This document shows positions 1-10,679 of a DNA stretch of 64,000 nt, piece by piece. The DNA is from Primulina eburnea (Eukaryota > Streptophyta > Magnoliopsida > Lamiales > Gesneriaceae): NCBI RefSeq assembly GCF_022965805.1, contig NC_133109.1:5123869-5187868 (forward strand), in the 5' to 3' direction. Position 1 is the first letter of the stretch. Each line of letters starts with the position of its first letter. A model generated the notes under the pieces. It saw only the letters and a list, made by a program, of their open reading frames with translations. It was not told where the DNA came from and did not search any database. The translations under genes and the position numbers were made by a program.

Positions 1-119
1 TTTACAATAAAAAGTAATACTCTTAGCATAAAAAGTAATTATTTTTTCATGGATGACACAAATAAGATATCCGTCTCACAAAATACGATCCATGAGATCG
101 TCTCACACAAGTTTTTGTC
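1..119. mobile_element. MITE copy, cut by window edge (182-bp family)
   Basis: This matches the right half of the 182-bp MITE family seen at 2689-2870 and 31762-31943. It has the 'ataaaaagtaatactctta' block, the 'tcatggatgac' block, and the terminal imperfect palindrome gagatcgtctcac followed by acaagtttttgtc. The left part lies outside the window, so its target duplication cannot be checked. Confidence 0.75.
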
Positions 120-1256
120 ATAACTAAATATGATTACTATACTTGGTATGATAGCAAATTACATTTCCTGCAATAAAAGTAGCACTCTCCGGTATGTTGA
201 AATCTGCTACTTTTGATGTATTTTAAGTAAATTCAAAGAGCTAACGTAATAGTCTGTAAATCAAATTAATCAAGTAAACTATATTAAACAAGTCTGGTAT
301 AACTTAAACTGAAAATATTGAAAAAAAAATGAAACATATGACGTCTTAACAGATGCCTATCACGTTATATAATCCCAACTATCCCTGGCCATATGTTGAA
401 TTTTACTCATGCCCATGTGCATGTAAGATGATGTCCCATTTTTAAGCTAAAAAATTATATTCACACATACACAGACACGTATTCTTGTAACTCGAAACCA
501 ATTATTACGGGAAATTGACCTTCAGTCTCCAGCCACCGTTTTTTTGTGTTCAGTCCATAGGTACTTTTTTAGTACCACATTTTCACATGAAGTGTACCAT
601 ATTTTGTATGACATAGTACCATAATTTTGTGGGTAGAAAATGAACCCAAAAATATATAATGATCGGAGATTTTCACCAACTTCCCCTTATTATTAATCAA
701 TTATTTGATTTATTATTCCGCAATAGGAAGCAATTTGACTTTGTCACACAATACGTAAAGGATAATGATCAAATTTAATATTTTTTTAAATGTAATCCAA
801 TTATCATCAACATGAAAAAACTAAATCCAAAAAAATAAAATAAAGAAGACAAAAATGTGTGTGAGAGGTTACGAAACGATGGAATGCAATGGGATAGACG
901 GTAGAAGGCTGCCTACACACCCAAATTAGACCATCCATGAAAAAAATATTACTTTATATTGTGAATATCGATAAGATCGATCCGTCGTGACAATCCAATC
1001 AATGCCCCGACTAATATGGGAAAATGAGAAAACTCATGTGTCTTGTACATAAAATTAGGTTACAAGTAAAAACCATGAACAAAGGATTCATGAACCATAG
1101 ATCACATCTAACGAGTCAATTTTCAATTTTGTACGACGAATCTTTTATTTGAATCATATGTCATAAATAAAACTTTTTATGTAAAAATATTATTTATTTT
1201 TATAAATATGTACAAAATTGACGCCCGAGACGAACAGATTTCTCACAATCGACCTA
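120..1256. other. AT-rich intergenic DNA with decayed MITE traces
   Basis: No gene is supportable here. Weak, diverged matches to the 182-bp MITE core are visible near 936-1000 (ccatgaaaaaaatattact then gaatatcgataag) and near 1110-1250. Both are too decayed to place ends. Confidence 0.5.
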
Positions 1257-1583
1257 TTAAACATTGCATGAGTAGTGGGATTGAAAAAGGCCCATCACAG
1301 GGATGGCAAAAGATGCCTCCAAAAGCATTCTCTGTTGAAACGATTCCATTGCAGTGTTTCCTTCCAACACGAATGAGTCGTAGTACTTTTTCAGCTTTTT
1401 AAGGATGCACAAATACTTTAGCTTCAGCCACCTGAGTTTCACCCTCCGGCAGAGCCTCACCAGAAACAACCCCCGACGGGCCTTCTTCCCTCCCAGGCGG
1501 ACGGTGGGCGTCCGCCTCCTTCCACGGCGGAGTGTCCAGATGGTGATTGGGTGGCCTTTTTTGTTCTTCTTCTCAGGAGACAT
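1257..1583 (-). CDS. small basic plant protein of unknown function
   Basis: This 108-codon frame lies in a short GC-rich island (about 1430-1560) inside very AT-rich DNA, as expected of retained coding sequence. The product starts MSPEKK and is strongly basic. It contains RRGRRRTPTVRLGGKK, then RRGLFLVRLCRRVKLRWLKLKY, where the basic residues could form an amphipathic helix, then a helical CILKKLKKYYDS segment and near the C-terminus ESFQQRMLLEASFAIPVMG. I recall uncharacterised small plant proteins with this arrangement (RLGGKKPRRG and SFAVPVMG motifs). In those the tail runs on for a further dozen or so residues, so the end here (GLFQSHYSCNV) may be frameshifted. No signal peptide or membrane segment is seen. 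The ATG is preceded by gaaaa, a good plant context. The plus-strand frame at 1405-1806 covers the same island but looks like its shadow. Function is unknown. Confidence 0.5.
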   Translation of the reverse strand: MSPEKKNKKGHPITIWTLRRGRRRTPTVRLGGKKARRGLFLVRLCRRVKLRWLKLKYLCILKKLKKYYDSFVLEGNTAMESFQQRMLLEASFAIPVMGLFQSHYSCNV

Positions 1584-1761
1584 TTTTCGTGGGTATTTTG
1601 TCTTCTTTGGGGAAATGGAAGAGTTGAATCTGATCAGTCGACTATGTGAGGTTGAAGAAAAAGTTGGAACAATTGTTTTTTCAATGATCTATAAGTACAA
1701 TGTACCAAGACACGTACTCAATATAGAATGCCCCAAAATAGAAAAAATGCATATCTATAAT

Positions 1762-1945
1762 TACAAAAATTTGTGTGAGACGGTCTCACTGAGTTATATT
1801 TTGTAAGACAAATATCTTATTTGGATCATCCATGAAAAAATACTATTTTTTATGGTAAGAATATTACTTTTTATTGTGAATATCGGTAGAGTTGACCCGT
1901 CTCACAGATAAAGATTCGTGATATTGTTTTACAAGAGACATACTC
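1762..1945. mobile_element. MITE, 184 bp, with perfect 9-bp TSD
   Basis: This member of the 182-bp family is flanked by an exact 9-bp direct repeat, atctataat, at 1753-1761 and 1946-1954. It starts tacaaaaatttgtgtgagac and ends acaagagacatactc. It is non-coding. The 9-bp duplication is typical of Mutator-superfamily insertions, so I infer a MULE-derived MITE. Confidence 0.85.
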
Positions 1946-1964
1946 ATCTATAATAGCATGTCCG

Positions 1965-2010
1965 TCATTTGTGAGACGATCTCACGAATTTTTATTTATA
2001 AAACGTGTCA

Positions 2011-2047
<37 letters not shown>

Positions 2048-2146
2048 AACAATATTTTGACATAAAAATAATATTTTTTCATGAATAATCTAAATAATAG
2101 ATCTGACTCACAAAATTGATATTTGAGACTCTCACAAAAGTGTTTC
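1965..2146. mobile_element. degraded MITE copy containing a TA microsatellite
   Basis: This copy is in the opposite orientation to the one at 1762. The entry palindrome gtgagacgatctcac (about 1973) is present, and a (TA)n run at about 2017-2042 has replaced part of the middle. The distal end is eroded and no target duplication was found. Confidence 0.6.
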
Positions 2147-2258
2147 TGCAGATATAAAATGAAGAAAATGTGAATGTTTATTAATTTTGATTGTAGCCAA
2201 AAGATAATATATTACTAAAGATGAGGATAATCAGTCAAATCGAGTGGTGAGTGATTAT

Positions 2259-2480
2259 TTATTCAACAACAAGAATTAAATTTATGGAGTCGTCACCTGC
2301 ATCACGAACAAATGTCAGAAGACCCCTGGATGCTTGATGAAAATCTTCTTTTGTAACACTTAAACGAGAGATCGCCCAATAAAATTCTTCCAATAAAACA
2401 AGAGTGGTTGAAAAGGAAACTAGAACGAACTTGTCAGATAAGTATGAGGAGTTGGAGCTATATATGTATAGGGTTTTCAA
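2259..2480 (-). other. possible conserved exon fragment (73 codons)
   Basis: The frame reads as ordinary soluble protein, with EEFYWAISRLSVTKEDFHQA and LTFVRDAGDDSIN. It is not low-complexity or repeat-derived. No splice context, partner exon or family could be assigned. It may be an exon relic of a host gene or chance. Confidence 0.2.
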
Positions 2481-2581
2481 AGTCCTCGTGGTATAGGGCC
2501 TGATTTAAAAATTTGAGTCATAGGTAATGGATTGTAATAATTTAAATAATATTCAAACCCAATAATGGTTAAATAATAAAA

Positions 2582-2951
2582 GTCAAAAAATTGTGTGAAA
2601 CGATCTTATATATTATATTTTATGAGACATATATCTTATGAGTTATTCATGAAAAAATTATTTTTTATGCTGAGAGTATTACTTTTTAGGCAAAAACTTG
2701 TATGAGACGGTCTCACGGATAATATTCGTGAGACGGATCTTTTATTTGGGTCACCCATGAAAAAGTATTACTTTTTATGTTAAGAGTATTACTTTTTATT
2801 GTGAAGATGTGTAGGGTTGACCCGTCTCACGGATTATGACCCGTGAGACGGTCTCACATGAGACTAACTCTACTTTTTATTGTGAATATCGGTAGGGTTG
2901 ACTCATCTCACAGATAAAAATTCGTGAGTTCGTCTCACAAAAGCCCTACAT
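2582..2951. mobile_element. MITE (outer copy) split by a second MITE
   Basis: The outer element is made of 2582-2679 plus about 2880-2951, roughly 180 bp once the insert and its TSD are removed. It has an exact 9-bp duplication, ataataaaa, at 2573-2581 and 2952-2960. A younger copy of the same family sits inside it (2689-2870). The outer copy shows more terminal substitutions, fitting greater age. Confidence 0.85.
2689..2870. mobile_element. MITE (inner copy), 182 bp, self-nested
   Basis: This is the best-preserved copy. It starts ggcaaaaacttgtatgagac and ends agactaactc, with near-palindromic gtgagacggtctcac blocks near both ends. The 9-bp TSD tacttttta is exact at 2680-2688 and 2871-2879, inside the outer copy. 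It has no coding capacity. Confidence 0.9.
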
Positions 2952-2960
2952 ATAATAAAA

Positions 2961-3112
2961 TTAGGCTGGAACTCTTTGAAATTTTAAAGTAATTTCAGCT
3001 AACAAGTAAAACAAATTATCAATGGTCTCAATATCCACCCTATCTATGTTTTTTTTAAAAATTATCCACCCCCCTCTATGATCCAAATCTTAAATAACCT
3101 ATTATATTTTTT

Positions 3113-3170
<58 letters not shown>

Positions 3171-3649
3171 AAAAATCAGGTTGGAATAGATCATTGAAGT
3201 TCAAATAAATAAATTATCTCAGAGATTTATATTTAATTTAATACTATTGTGCTTTGTGTGCATGTATATTTAAAATATTTATCTAAATATGATAAATTTT
3301 GTTATTTTGAGTTTTTCAATTTTTTAAAAAAATTTGGATTAATATAACAATTTTAAATTTTAAAATTTTAGATATTTAAAATAAATTTAAAGGTAGGATT
3401 GAAGATTTTAAAAAGAAATATTTTAGGAAAATATAAAAAAAGTGTCATAAAAAAAGTTATATAATTAGAATATAGTATTAATTTTAAATAAAATTTTACC
3501 AAATCAATTAGGAGTTGGTTAGTATCGAGTTTAATTAGATAGTATAATAATAAAAAGATAATAAATGCATCATATAAAGAACATGAATGCCGTTTTTAGG
3601 GCCGTAAAAGAAGGGAAATGGTTGCAACACAAAGGTAATGATCGGCAAT

Positions 3650-3688
<39 letters not shown>
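2961..3688. other. AT-rich intergenic DNA with two TA microsatellites
   Basis: No gene is seen. (TA)n runs occupy about 3115-3163 and 3653-3688. The second run directly abuts the next MITE. Confidence 0.6.
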
Positions 3689-3691
<3 letters not shown>

Positions 3692-3868
3692 TGAGTCTCA
3701 TATGAGATCGTCTCACGGATTAAGATCCGTGAGACGGGTCAACCCTACCCATATTCACAATAAAAAGTAATACTCTTAGCATGAAAAACAATACTTTTTC
3801 ATGGATGATCCAAATAAAAGATCCGCCTCACAAATACGACCTGTGCAACCGTCTCACACAAGTTTTTG

Positions 3869-3870
<2 letters not shown>
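3689..3870. mobile_element. MITE, 182 bp, inserted in a TA tract
   Basis: It has the same length as the copies at 2689 and 31762. It starts gagtgagtctcatatgag and ends acaagtttttgcc. TA repeats lie on both sides (3653-3688 and 3873-3929), so the target duplication (atatatata against ttatatata) is not diagnostic. Confidence 0.85.
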
Positions 3871-3929
<59 letters not shown>

Positions 3930-3932
<3 letters not shown>

Positions 3933-4108
3933 TGTTTCTTGTGAGACGATCTCACGGATTTTTATCTATGAGACGAGTCAACTCTACCGATATTCACAAT
4001 AAAAAATAATACTCTTAATATAAAAGTAATATTTTTCATGGATGACCAGAATAAAAGATCTATCTCATAAAATACGACCCGTAAAATCGTCTCACACAAA
4101 TTTTTGTC
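3930..4108. mobile_element. MITE, about 179 bp
   Basis: It begins right after a (TA)n run with gtatgtttcttgtgagac and ends acaaatttttgtc. The internal 'caataaaaaataatactctta' and 'catggatgacc' blocks match the family. No clean TSD is visible. Confidence 0.8.
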
Positions 4109-4556
4109 ATACCTATCCTAAATATAAAATAGTGCAAGAAAACAAAACTAAAACTGACATGACTTAAGAAAAGGAGTAAAGATGATAAGGGAGAAGACAG
4201 AACTAAACTTTTGATATCATGATCTGTTTTAATAATTATATATATTAATAAACTGTTAAAACTTTAAAACAATTCACATGTATATGAGCAGACAGAGCTT
4301 TATTTTCTAATCATTAATTTGTAAGTTCAATTCTTATGGATTTTTTTTATTATTATTATTTTTTTAATTTATATATCAAAATTAAAGTACAATTTCTCGT
4401 TTTTTATAATTATATATAATTATATTTTGATCCAAAATATATTATAAAAAATATTCAGCACGCTAGTATATATAAAAAATGGTTGGATTTCTTAAAATCC
4501 AGTTACATCTTTTCGAAGCCCAATAAAAAGGAAGCACAGCAGAGAAAAATTTAACT

Positions 4557-4638
4557 CGTCGCCTGAGAGATTCGAACTCTCGCGGGGAAACCCCATGTAC
4601 TTAGCAGGCACACGCCTTAACCACTCGGCCAAAGCGAC
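4557..4638 (-). tRNA. tRNA-Ser (anticodon GCU)
   Basis: The minus strand folds as an 82-nt class II tRNA. The acceptor GTCGCTT pairs with AGGCGAC with one G-T pair. The D-arm/A box is TGGCCGAGTGG, the anticodon loop is CTGCTAA with anticodon GCT, and a long variable arm (CATGGGGTTTCCCCGCG) is typical of serine tRNAs. The T-arm/B box is GAGTTCGAATCTC and the discriminator is G. There is no intron and no encoded CCA. A run of five T on the minus strand (about 4546-4550) can serve as the Pol III terminator. It reads AGC/AGU serine codons and looks functional. Confidence 0.96.
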
Positions 4639-5782
4639 GATTTTGTAATGCGAAGGGTACTTTATTATATATACTATAAATCAAGAGAATAATAAATTTT
4701 TTAAAGTTAATTTTATTTAAGATAATATGATATGTTAAAAGTAAATTTCCATCAAATAATTTTTATTGTAATTTATAACTTGGATCTTTTCATAATAATA
4801 TGGATTTTTGAGGAAAAAATTGATTGTGTTTTGCTGACGTTGCTTACCTCATAGTAAAACAGAGAGACTTAAATCACCTCAATTATTTGTTGTCTTATCA
4901 ATTTCATACTTTTATTTTCAACGTAAATTCTTCTAGAGTTTACTAATAAAAAATTTATACCCTTTTCAAATTTACCAAGTACATGATTTTTTTAGGGCAA
5001 CTTATTTAAAAATACCTATCTTTCCTTTCAACCTTTTTTTTACTATCCATCCCCTCAAAACTTAGTTTTTACTACCCCAATTTTTGAAAATACCAATAAT
5101 ACACTTTTCCTCTAATTATGGTACGTAACATTGTTATATCTATCAAGCTTGTTCTTAAAGGCATATAGCCCCAAAACATACAGTTACGCAAGGTTTCCAG
5201 CCTATACACCATATTCAAATGATCATTTTTTTTTTGGGTAAACTGCTCATCATGCTTCTGTATGATAAATTGAACAGTTTAACTTTTTGACCAAAGTGTC
5301 ACCAGGTTATATCCATCGAGTTTTACAGACTGCTCCTCACAGTCCAACCACACAATTGCAGCCGTTGGTTTCTGAAGCAGATTTTTTCAGCAACACTTAG
5401 CACAACCCTGTTTTGTTTCTTACCTCAGGGTGTAGTGTAAAACAGTTCAATTTAAAACTAATATATGAGAGGAGCAAAAGCCTTGATTCTTTTATTCAAA
5501 CATACGAACTATTATTACATAGTAACATCTTGTAAAGGATGAGAAAATTGTTTAAGTAGCTGAAATAAAAACACACATAAAAAGAAAATATTACAATATT
5601 TGAAAAAAAAAAAATGAAGAGGTTTGGTTAATGTCTTCATCTTTCTTCTGATTTCTTATTTGTAGAAGTCCCTCGTGAATTTGTATTTCGAACTTCAAAC
5701 TCTTGTTATAATTTTATGCCTTCAAGCTGTGGTTGGCACTATCTGGTTGAGTGGTTACACTTTTCTTGATTTGTCTTTTTTT
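4639..5782. other. intergenic DNA, no gene seen
   Basis: AT-rich sequence. The only structure noticed is an imperfect inverted repeat, aaattgaacagttt near 5270 against aaacagttcaattt near 5442, enclosing about 160 bp. It might be an eroded small transposon, but no target duplication was recognised. Confidence 0.4.
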
Positions 5783-7166
5783 CTAGATCATTAATCTAGA
5801 ATTGACTCGTTCTTCTGATTTTATCCTCTGGATTAACCAGTAGATATGCGTTTGTATTATTTCAGCTGATATTTCATTTCCTAATTCCTTCAGCTTTTTA
5901 TGGAAATCTTTGAAATTTTTCAGCTCTCTTCTTATTATCTTGATGTTTCTTCTTGAAACCTTCATATATGTGAAATACATTTTCTTTAGGTTCCGACTTA
6001 TGTATTTTACTGGTTCCCATTTGTTTGTTATTTATAGGTGAAGTTGAGTCTCAGTTTTCTATTTCATGTACTGGGTTATTTATATGCCCACTATCTTTTA
6101 TCGAGGAATCTTATATTTTTTTTATTCCCTAGGAAAGGTGATTAGGCTCACATGTCCATTTATTTTTGTCGAGGAATCTTAAACTTTTGATGTCACCGAG
6201 GAAAATGTGACTGTGGTCCTTCACTACCTGGTCCTGTCTCTGCAAGATGCTTCTTGTCTGAACTAGGTTTGAAGCCAGTGTCAAATTTTGGTCCTTTTGA
6301 TTTGGGCATTTGAGTAGATTTGTTCTGACCATCTTCTCATATGAGCCATATTGTATAATTTCCGACGAGTTTCTTTACTCCCCGACAACATACTATTCCA
6401 CATAAGATTTCTTTTCTTTTCGAATAGATCTTCTGCAAAATTTGTGGTTTTTCCTGTCATAGTATTTAACAGGAATAACCAGTTTACCGAATTATGATAA
6501 AATTTAAACGAAACTTGATTTGTCCATCTCAGTAAGACAAACCCATAAACTCCATGCTCTTCTGGTGGAAATGTCATCTTCAGTTATTGAAGCAACAAGG
6601 GGTGTTTCTTCTGACGGATGATCTTTGATAAAAGTATAGCTCCAGAATATCTCCTCTGGACAAATAATCGTTATTTGCCCAAGTTTCATGAACAGCTTCC
6701 TGGATCCATTTCAGTAGACCTGAAATTTCTGGGAAACTTGGTGATGTGGTATAAACTGAGACAAGAGCCCTGAATTCATACCAAGCTTCGACCTCCTTTG
6801 GATATGAATTTGGTTTCATACATACTCTATGATATTTTCATGCAAAATCAACCGTGGTAGTGGCTAGGTTAATGCCTACTCTTGTTTTCAATTTATCCCA
6901 ATTTTGTTGGTACACCTGTAATGTAGAAGTTGTAGCTTCATTAGTATCAACATTAGATTTACCGTTGTCAGTGTTCGATATAAAGTTGATCTTTTCCTCT
7001 TCATCCCTGAGGTGAAGGGTTGACTTGAGGACTCGAGATAAGAATCTGGAGTATTAATTTTTGTTTCAGTCGACTTATCTAGAGATGATCCCGACTTAAC
7101 ATTTGTGCTAGAGATATTTGAATCCCCTGCTCCAGGTATAGAGTCATGTACTAGAAAACTCTCCAT
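5783..7166 (-). pseudogene. frameshifted gene of unrecognised family
   Basis: A chain of short minus-strand frames (7166-6888, 6819-6580, 6689-6504, 6577-6281, 6332-6129, 5980-5783) shifts between all three frames yet keeps protein-like composition. The N-terminal piece is Ser/Thr-rich. The next has EVEAWYEFRALVSVYTTSP and LLKWIQEAVHETW. Another has PPEEHGVYGFVLLRW, FYHNSVNWLFLLNTMTGKT and a charged GSKETRRKLYNMAHMRRW helix. The last is a Lys/Glu-rich likely coiled coil (RRELKNFKDFHKKLKELG). I do not recognise the family. It could be a decayed host gene or part of a mobile element whose ends are gone. Repeated frame changes argue against function, although introns cannot be fully excluded. 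Confidence 0.45.
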
Positions 7167-7834
7167 TTGAAAAACATGACGTTTATATCACAGATACTAG
7201 TCTCAAGTTCGAGTGACTTTTAATCTTATTTTAGACGGCTGAATTGACTATAAACCTGTTTAAAATATAAAATACACTTCTTAATAGTTTCTTAATCTTA
7301 ATTTGCGAGACAGATCTCATGGCACCTACTGTATATTTAATAACTTTATTTATATAGCTTATATGATGAATATACAGATAAAATAAATACCACAATTGGA
7401 TAAACCGTAAAATATAATTAAAACAAATATTATTTTTACACATAGTCAATAAAACTCGAACCATAATTTGACTCGCTGGACAACTACTCCAAGACTCATT
7501 TCATATTATTATCAAGAAAATTTACAATTCAACTAAGCTTTCATTCGTAGCAGTGCAGATAAATCACAAAATTAACATGATAAATGAGAGCTTGTACCTT
7601 ACAACATTGCAATAAAACATTTAACATCGTACCCACAAGTGAATTATAATTTCTGCGTGGAGTAAGTAAATCTCGGGGTTCTCCCATGAATGTGATCTAA
7701 AATTGTACACATGAAACCAAGTCTACACCATTTTCTATCCCCACCCCTTTATTACACAAACAACATGATCAACAATTGCATCGGCAATGAATTCAGAGAC
7801 AGAGACCAAAGAACCTATCTCAGAGTAGTTTTTT
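7167..7834. other. 3' flank of the subtilase gene
   Basis: No gene is seen. This lies downstream of the minus-strand subtilase stop and should contain its 3' UTR and poly(A) signals. I could not single out one signal with confidence. Confidence 0.4.
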
Positions 7835-10177
7835 TCACATTGCCTCCACGGAATTGTCAAGCCATAAGGCTACAACTGGGCTCCTCACACGGTGGCTGCC
7901 ACCATCTGTCCACTCTATCGATCCGTGTGAACCCTTTGTGCTGCTCAAGTTCTCGAGTTCGAAGGTAGTACTATTGATGCTCTCAAATGTTATTTCATAC
8001 AACAAAGTATCATTATCCTCACTAAACACCAATTTGCTAGGTGAAACACTAATCTTGACACCTGGAGGAGCATTCACATTCACTTCGTACGTTGCATCTT
8101 TCTCCTTTCCTACATTTTTCACAACTCTGGTGTAGTTTACCTCCTTTTTGCTGCCGGAGAAAACGACAGAGAACGAAGGATAATTCAAATTCCCTGGAGT
8201 TTTTAACCCCACTGCATTACAATCGACAGAAGAATTCGCAGTAAACACAGAAATGGTCCTTGGACTGTACCCGATGGTGCACAAGAATGCTACATAGTCG
8301 TTGGTTTCTAAGTCGTAGATCAGCCCAGGATCCAATGCCCGGTTGGGATCCACATGGCCAGCCCCATGAACCAATGGGTTCGACTCAGAGCCGGTTGCAA
8401 GGTCCGTAATTTTAGAGCCAGAGTTGTCCAAATTGTAAGCCGTGGTCATCAAAGCTGACTTGATAGCCGCAGGCGACCATTTTGGATAAGATTTTCTCAA
8501 CAATGCAGCTAAGCCGCTTACATGAGGACAGGACATTGAGGTACCAGAGATAATATTGAATTCAACCTTTCTTGTATCGGTTTCCAAATCAGTTGGTCCG
8601 ATGTATCCTGTCCAACCGGCTAGGATATTGACTCCCGGAGCAATCACATCCGGTTTAAGAATCTCCCTGGTTCGATAGTTCGGCCCGCGGCTAGAGAATG
8701 ATGCGACGCGCGGAGAAGTGGGATCTTTACTGATGACTGTGCCACGGAATGTGATTGTGGCGGTGGGATTAGGATCTGTGCGTGCATAATCACGGATTTT
8801 ATCGCCGGCCTTTTGGCCTACCATGGTGGCCGGGATGAAATGTGAATCTGCGAGAAGTTCCTCGCCAGAATCTTCAAGATTTGCCAGGATCATGCCGGCT
8901 CCGCCGGAAACATGGACCGCGTTTCCTTTCTCAACTCTTGCATTCCCGCCGCGATCGCAGATCACGATCTTTCCGGAGACTTTTGAGGAGTCAAGACTGC
9001 CGCTGTAGCAATACCTGCTCCCACAATCCGCAGCGTATACTAGTGGAAGCTTTTCCTCGCTTAGAGACTTGCCCGAGTACAGGGATACGCCGCCGTATAT
9101 CCTTCCATCTCCGAGAGTCACATCAGCAGGGAACTCCCGATCTAAGGTCGATGCTCCGACAGTCAAAATCCATGGAGCAATATTCACCGCCGTGTACGAG
9201 CCTGGGCCAGAGTTCCCTGCAGAGCAAGACACGACAATACCCCGCTCAGCCGCACCAAAAGCTCCGATCGCAATGGAATCGAAAGCATAGGGCGGGGCGT
9301 AGCCACTAGAACCAACTGAAAGTGAAATTATATGCACGCCATCTGCAATAGCTCGTTCCATCGCTGCCAAGATATCCGAATCGTAGCACCCTTCAGACCA
9401 GCAAATCTTATACACTGCAATTCTCGCTTTCACAGCCATTCCTCTAGCTTCGCCTTGGGCAAATCCAAATAGACTAGCGTTGGCCACCTTCGATCCAGCT
9501 GCGGTTGACGCTGTATGGGTCCCGTGGCCTTCCGTATCTCTTGGAGAGTACGATGCATTCGATTCCTTCATAATTTGACCTCGCGCAGCTTGGTAGCCTG
9601 AATAAAAAGATCGAGCACCAATGATTTTCTTGTTACACAACGTGGAAGGAAAATCAGGGGCATCCACGCAGGAACCCTTCCAGGATGAAGGCACTGGAGA
9701 CAGCCCTTCATCGGAGAAGCTCGCCCTCTCCGGCCAGATTCCGGTGTCAAGAACTCCCACGATGACATCATCCGCGTAATCGGAGTTAGGCCACAGGCCA
9801 AACGAATCCTCTAAACCAAGGAAGCGCGGAGTATGGGTAGTGTGGAGGTGACGGACGGCGTCGGGGACCACCGAGAGAACACCGGGAACTCGGCGGAGTG
9901 CTGAGGCCTGAGCCGCGGTCAGGCGGGCCGAGAAACCGCGTGCAGCTCGGGTGTAGCTGTACAGTATTTTGGAAGGGCGGTGATGCGGAGGGAGGGATCG
10001 GACGATGGAGGTGTACCAGTGGTGGTGGGTGGAGAAGGAAGCGGGCTTGTCGGATCTGGACACGTGGACGATGAAGGTTTCCTGGCCATCGGATGAGAAA
10101 GCGGCGGGGAGGAGACAGAGAAAGTAGAGACAGAAGAGAGAGAAAAAAGGCATCGGACAGAGCTTCCGTTTGGCCAT
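7835..10177 (-). CDS. SBT1.4-like subtilisin protease (S8A), intronless
   Basis: A plant subtilase of 780 residues if it starts at 10177. The frame is open 18 codons further (to 10231), but the second Met is preferred. It sits in a strong context (ttccATGGcc) and gives at once a basic-hydrophobic signal peptide (MAKRKL, then about 20 hydrophobic residues ending near AAFSS). Numbered from that Met: an I9 prodomain (TFIVHVSRSDKP to about residue 112), then the S8 domain with Asp144 (VLDTGIWPE), His218 (GHGTHT), oxyanion Asn322 (SAGNSGPG) and Ser547 (GTSMSCPHVSG). A PA insert lies between (about 370-455, KIVICDRGGNARVEKG) and a C-terminal Fn3-like domain has NLNYPSFSVVF. The product should be secreted to the apoplast and self-processed. 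Overall resemblance is to Arabidopsis SBT1.4. Lack of introns is usual in this family. No disabling change is seen. It is the one clearly functional protein gene here. Confidence 0.95.
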   Translation of the reverse strand: MAKRKLCPMPFFSLFCLYFLCLLPAAFSSDGQETFIVHVSRSDKPASFSTHHHWYTSIVRSLPPHHRPSKILYSYTRAARGFSARLTAAQASALRRVPGVLSVVPDAVRHLHTTHTPRFLGLEDSFGLWPNSDYADDVIVGVLDTGIWPERASFSDEGLSPVPSSWKGSCVDAPDFPSTLCNKKIIGARSFYSGYQAARGQIMKESNASYSPRDTEGHGTHTASTAAGSKVANASLFGFAQGEARGMAVKARIAVYKICWSEGCYDSDILAAMERAIADGVHIISLSVGSSGYAPPYAFDSIAIGAFGAAERGIVVSCSAGNSGPGSYTAVNIAPWILTVGASTLDREFPADVTLGDGRIYGGVSLYSGKSLSEEKLPLVYAADCGSRYCYSGSLDSSKVSGKIVICDRGGNARVEKGNAVHVSGGAGMILANLEDSGEELLADSHFIPATMVGQKAGDKIRDYARTDPNPTATITFRGTVISKDPTSPRVASFSSRGPNYRTREILKPDVIAPGVNILAGWTGYIGPTDLETDTRKVEFNIISGTSMSCPHVSGLAALLRKSYPKWSPAAIKSALMTTAYNLDNSGSKITDLATGSESNPLVHGAGHVDPNRALDPGLIYDLETNDYVAFLCTIGYSPRTISVFTANSSVDCNAVGLKTPGNLNYPSFSVVFSGSKKEVNYTRVVKNVGKEKDATYEVNVNAPPGVKISVSPSKLVFSEDNDTLLYEITFESINSTTFELENLSSTKGSHGSIEWTDGGSHRVRSPVVALWLDNSVEAM

Positions 10178-10679
10178 GGAAAGCGGAGTGGAGTGTGGGG
10201 TTGAAGAAGAATCTCGCGCTGGTGGTGGCAAAATAAAGGGCCAAGAAATTTGGACCGTTTACTGATCGGTGGGTTTTCATTGGACCACGTTCCGAATTTC
10301 TATTTGTCCTCGTATTTTTATTGGAAGATATTTTTTTATTTATTTATTACAACATCGTGCTGAGAAATGAAATTGTAAGTTATCCAAATTATGTTCAATT
10401 TTACTTTAATTGAATTTTAAATAAGTTCATTTTTAAACTAAATAAAATAATACGATGATATCTACAAGTCGTTGGGGTATGGAGTTCAAACTCACATAAT
10501 TTTGATGAGAATTTTAAATGTAATTAAATTGATAGAATATAAAAGAATGATTTATAAATAATTTATTAGTGATTGATAAATAATTGATTCTAACATATAC
10601 TTTTTTACTAAAATCAATTTTGTAGAAGAAAAACTAGCATCTCACAATCTTATATATTTCAATCAAATTAAGAAGAGGA
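10178..10679 (-). promoter_or_regulatory. upstream region of the subtilase gene
   Basis: This is about 500 bp upstream of the ATG, read on the minus strand. No canonical TATAAA lies at a convincing distance. The nearest AT-rich element is ctttattttgcc around 10230-10242, 55-65 bp upstream of the ATG, which may be the core promoter or only 5' UTR. The TRIM at 10680 marks the distal limit. Confidence 0.3.

Noticed and set aside
5267..5455. Small inverted-repeat transposon
   Set aside because: Arms are short and imperfect and no target duplication was found. Kept only as a note in the spacer entry.
8823..9309. Plus-strand frames of 61-155 codons inside the subtilase
   Set aside because: Antisense shadows of the GC-rich subtilase coding sequence.
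10178..10231. Subtilase start at the upstream in-frame ATG (10231)
   Set aside because: It would put 18 polar residues before the signal peptide. The ATG at 10177 has the better context and places the signal peptide at the N-terminus.
9786..10280. 164-codon minus-strand frame overlapping the subtilase N-terminus
   Set aside because: It is a shifted frame over the same DNA. The subtilase frame has the signal peptide, prodomain and full motif set.
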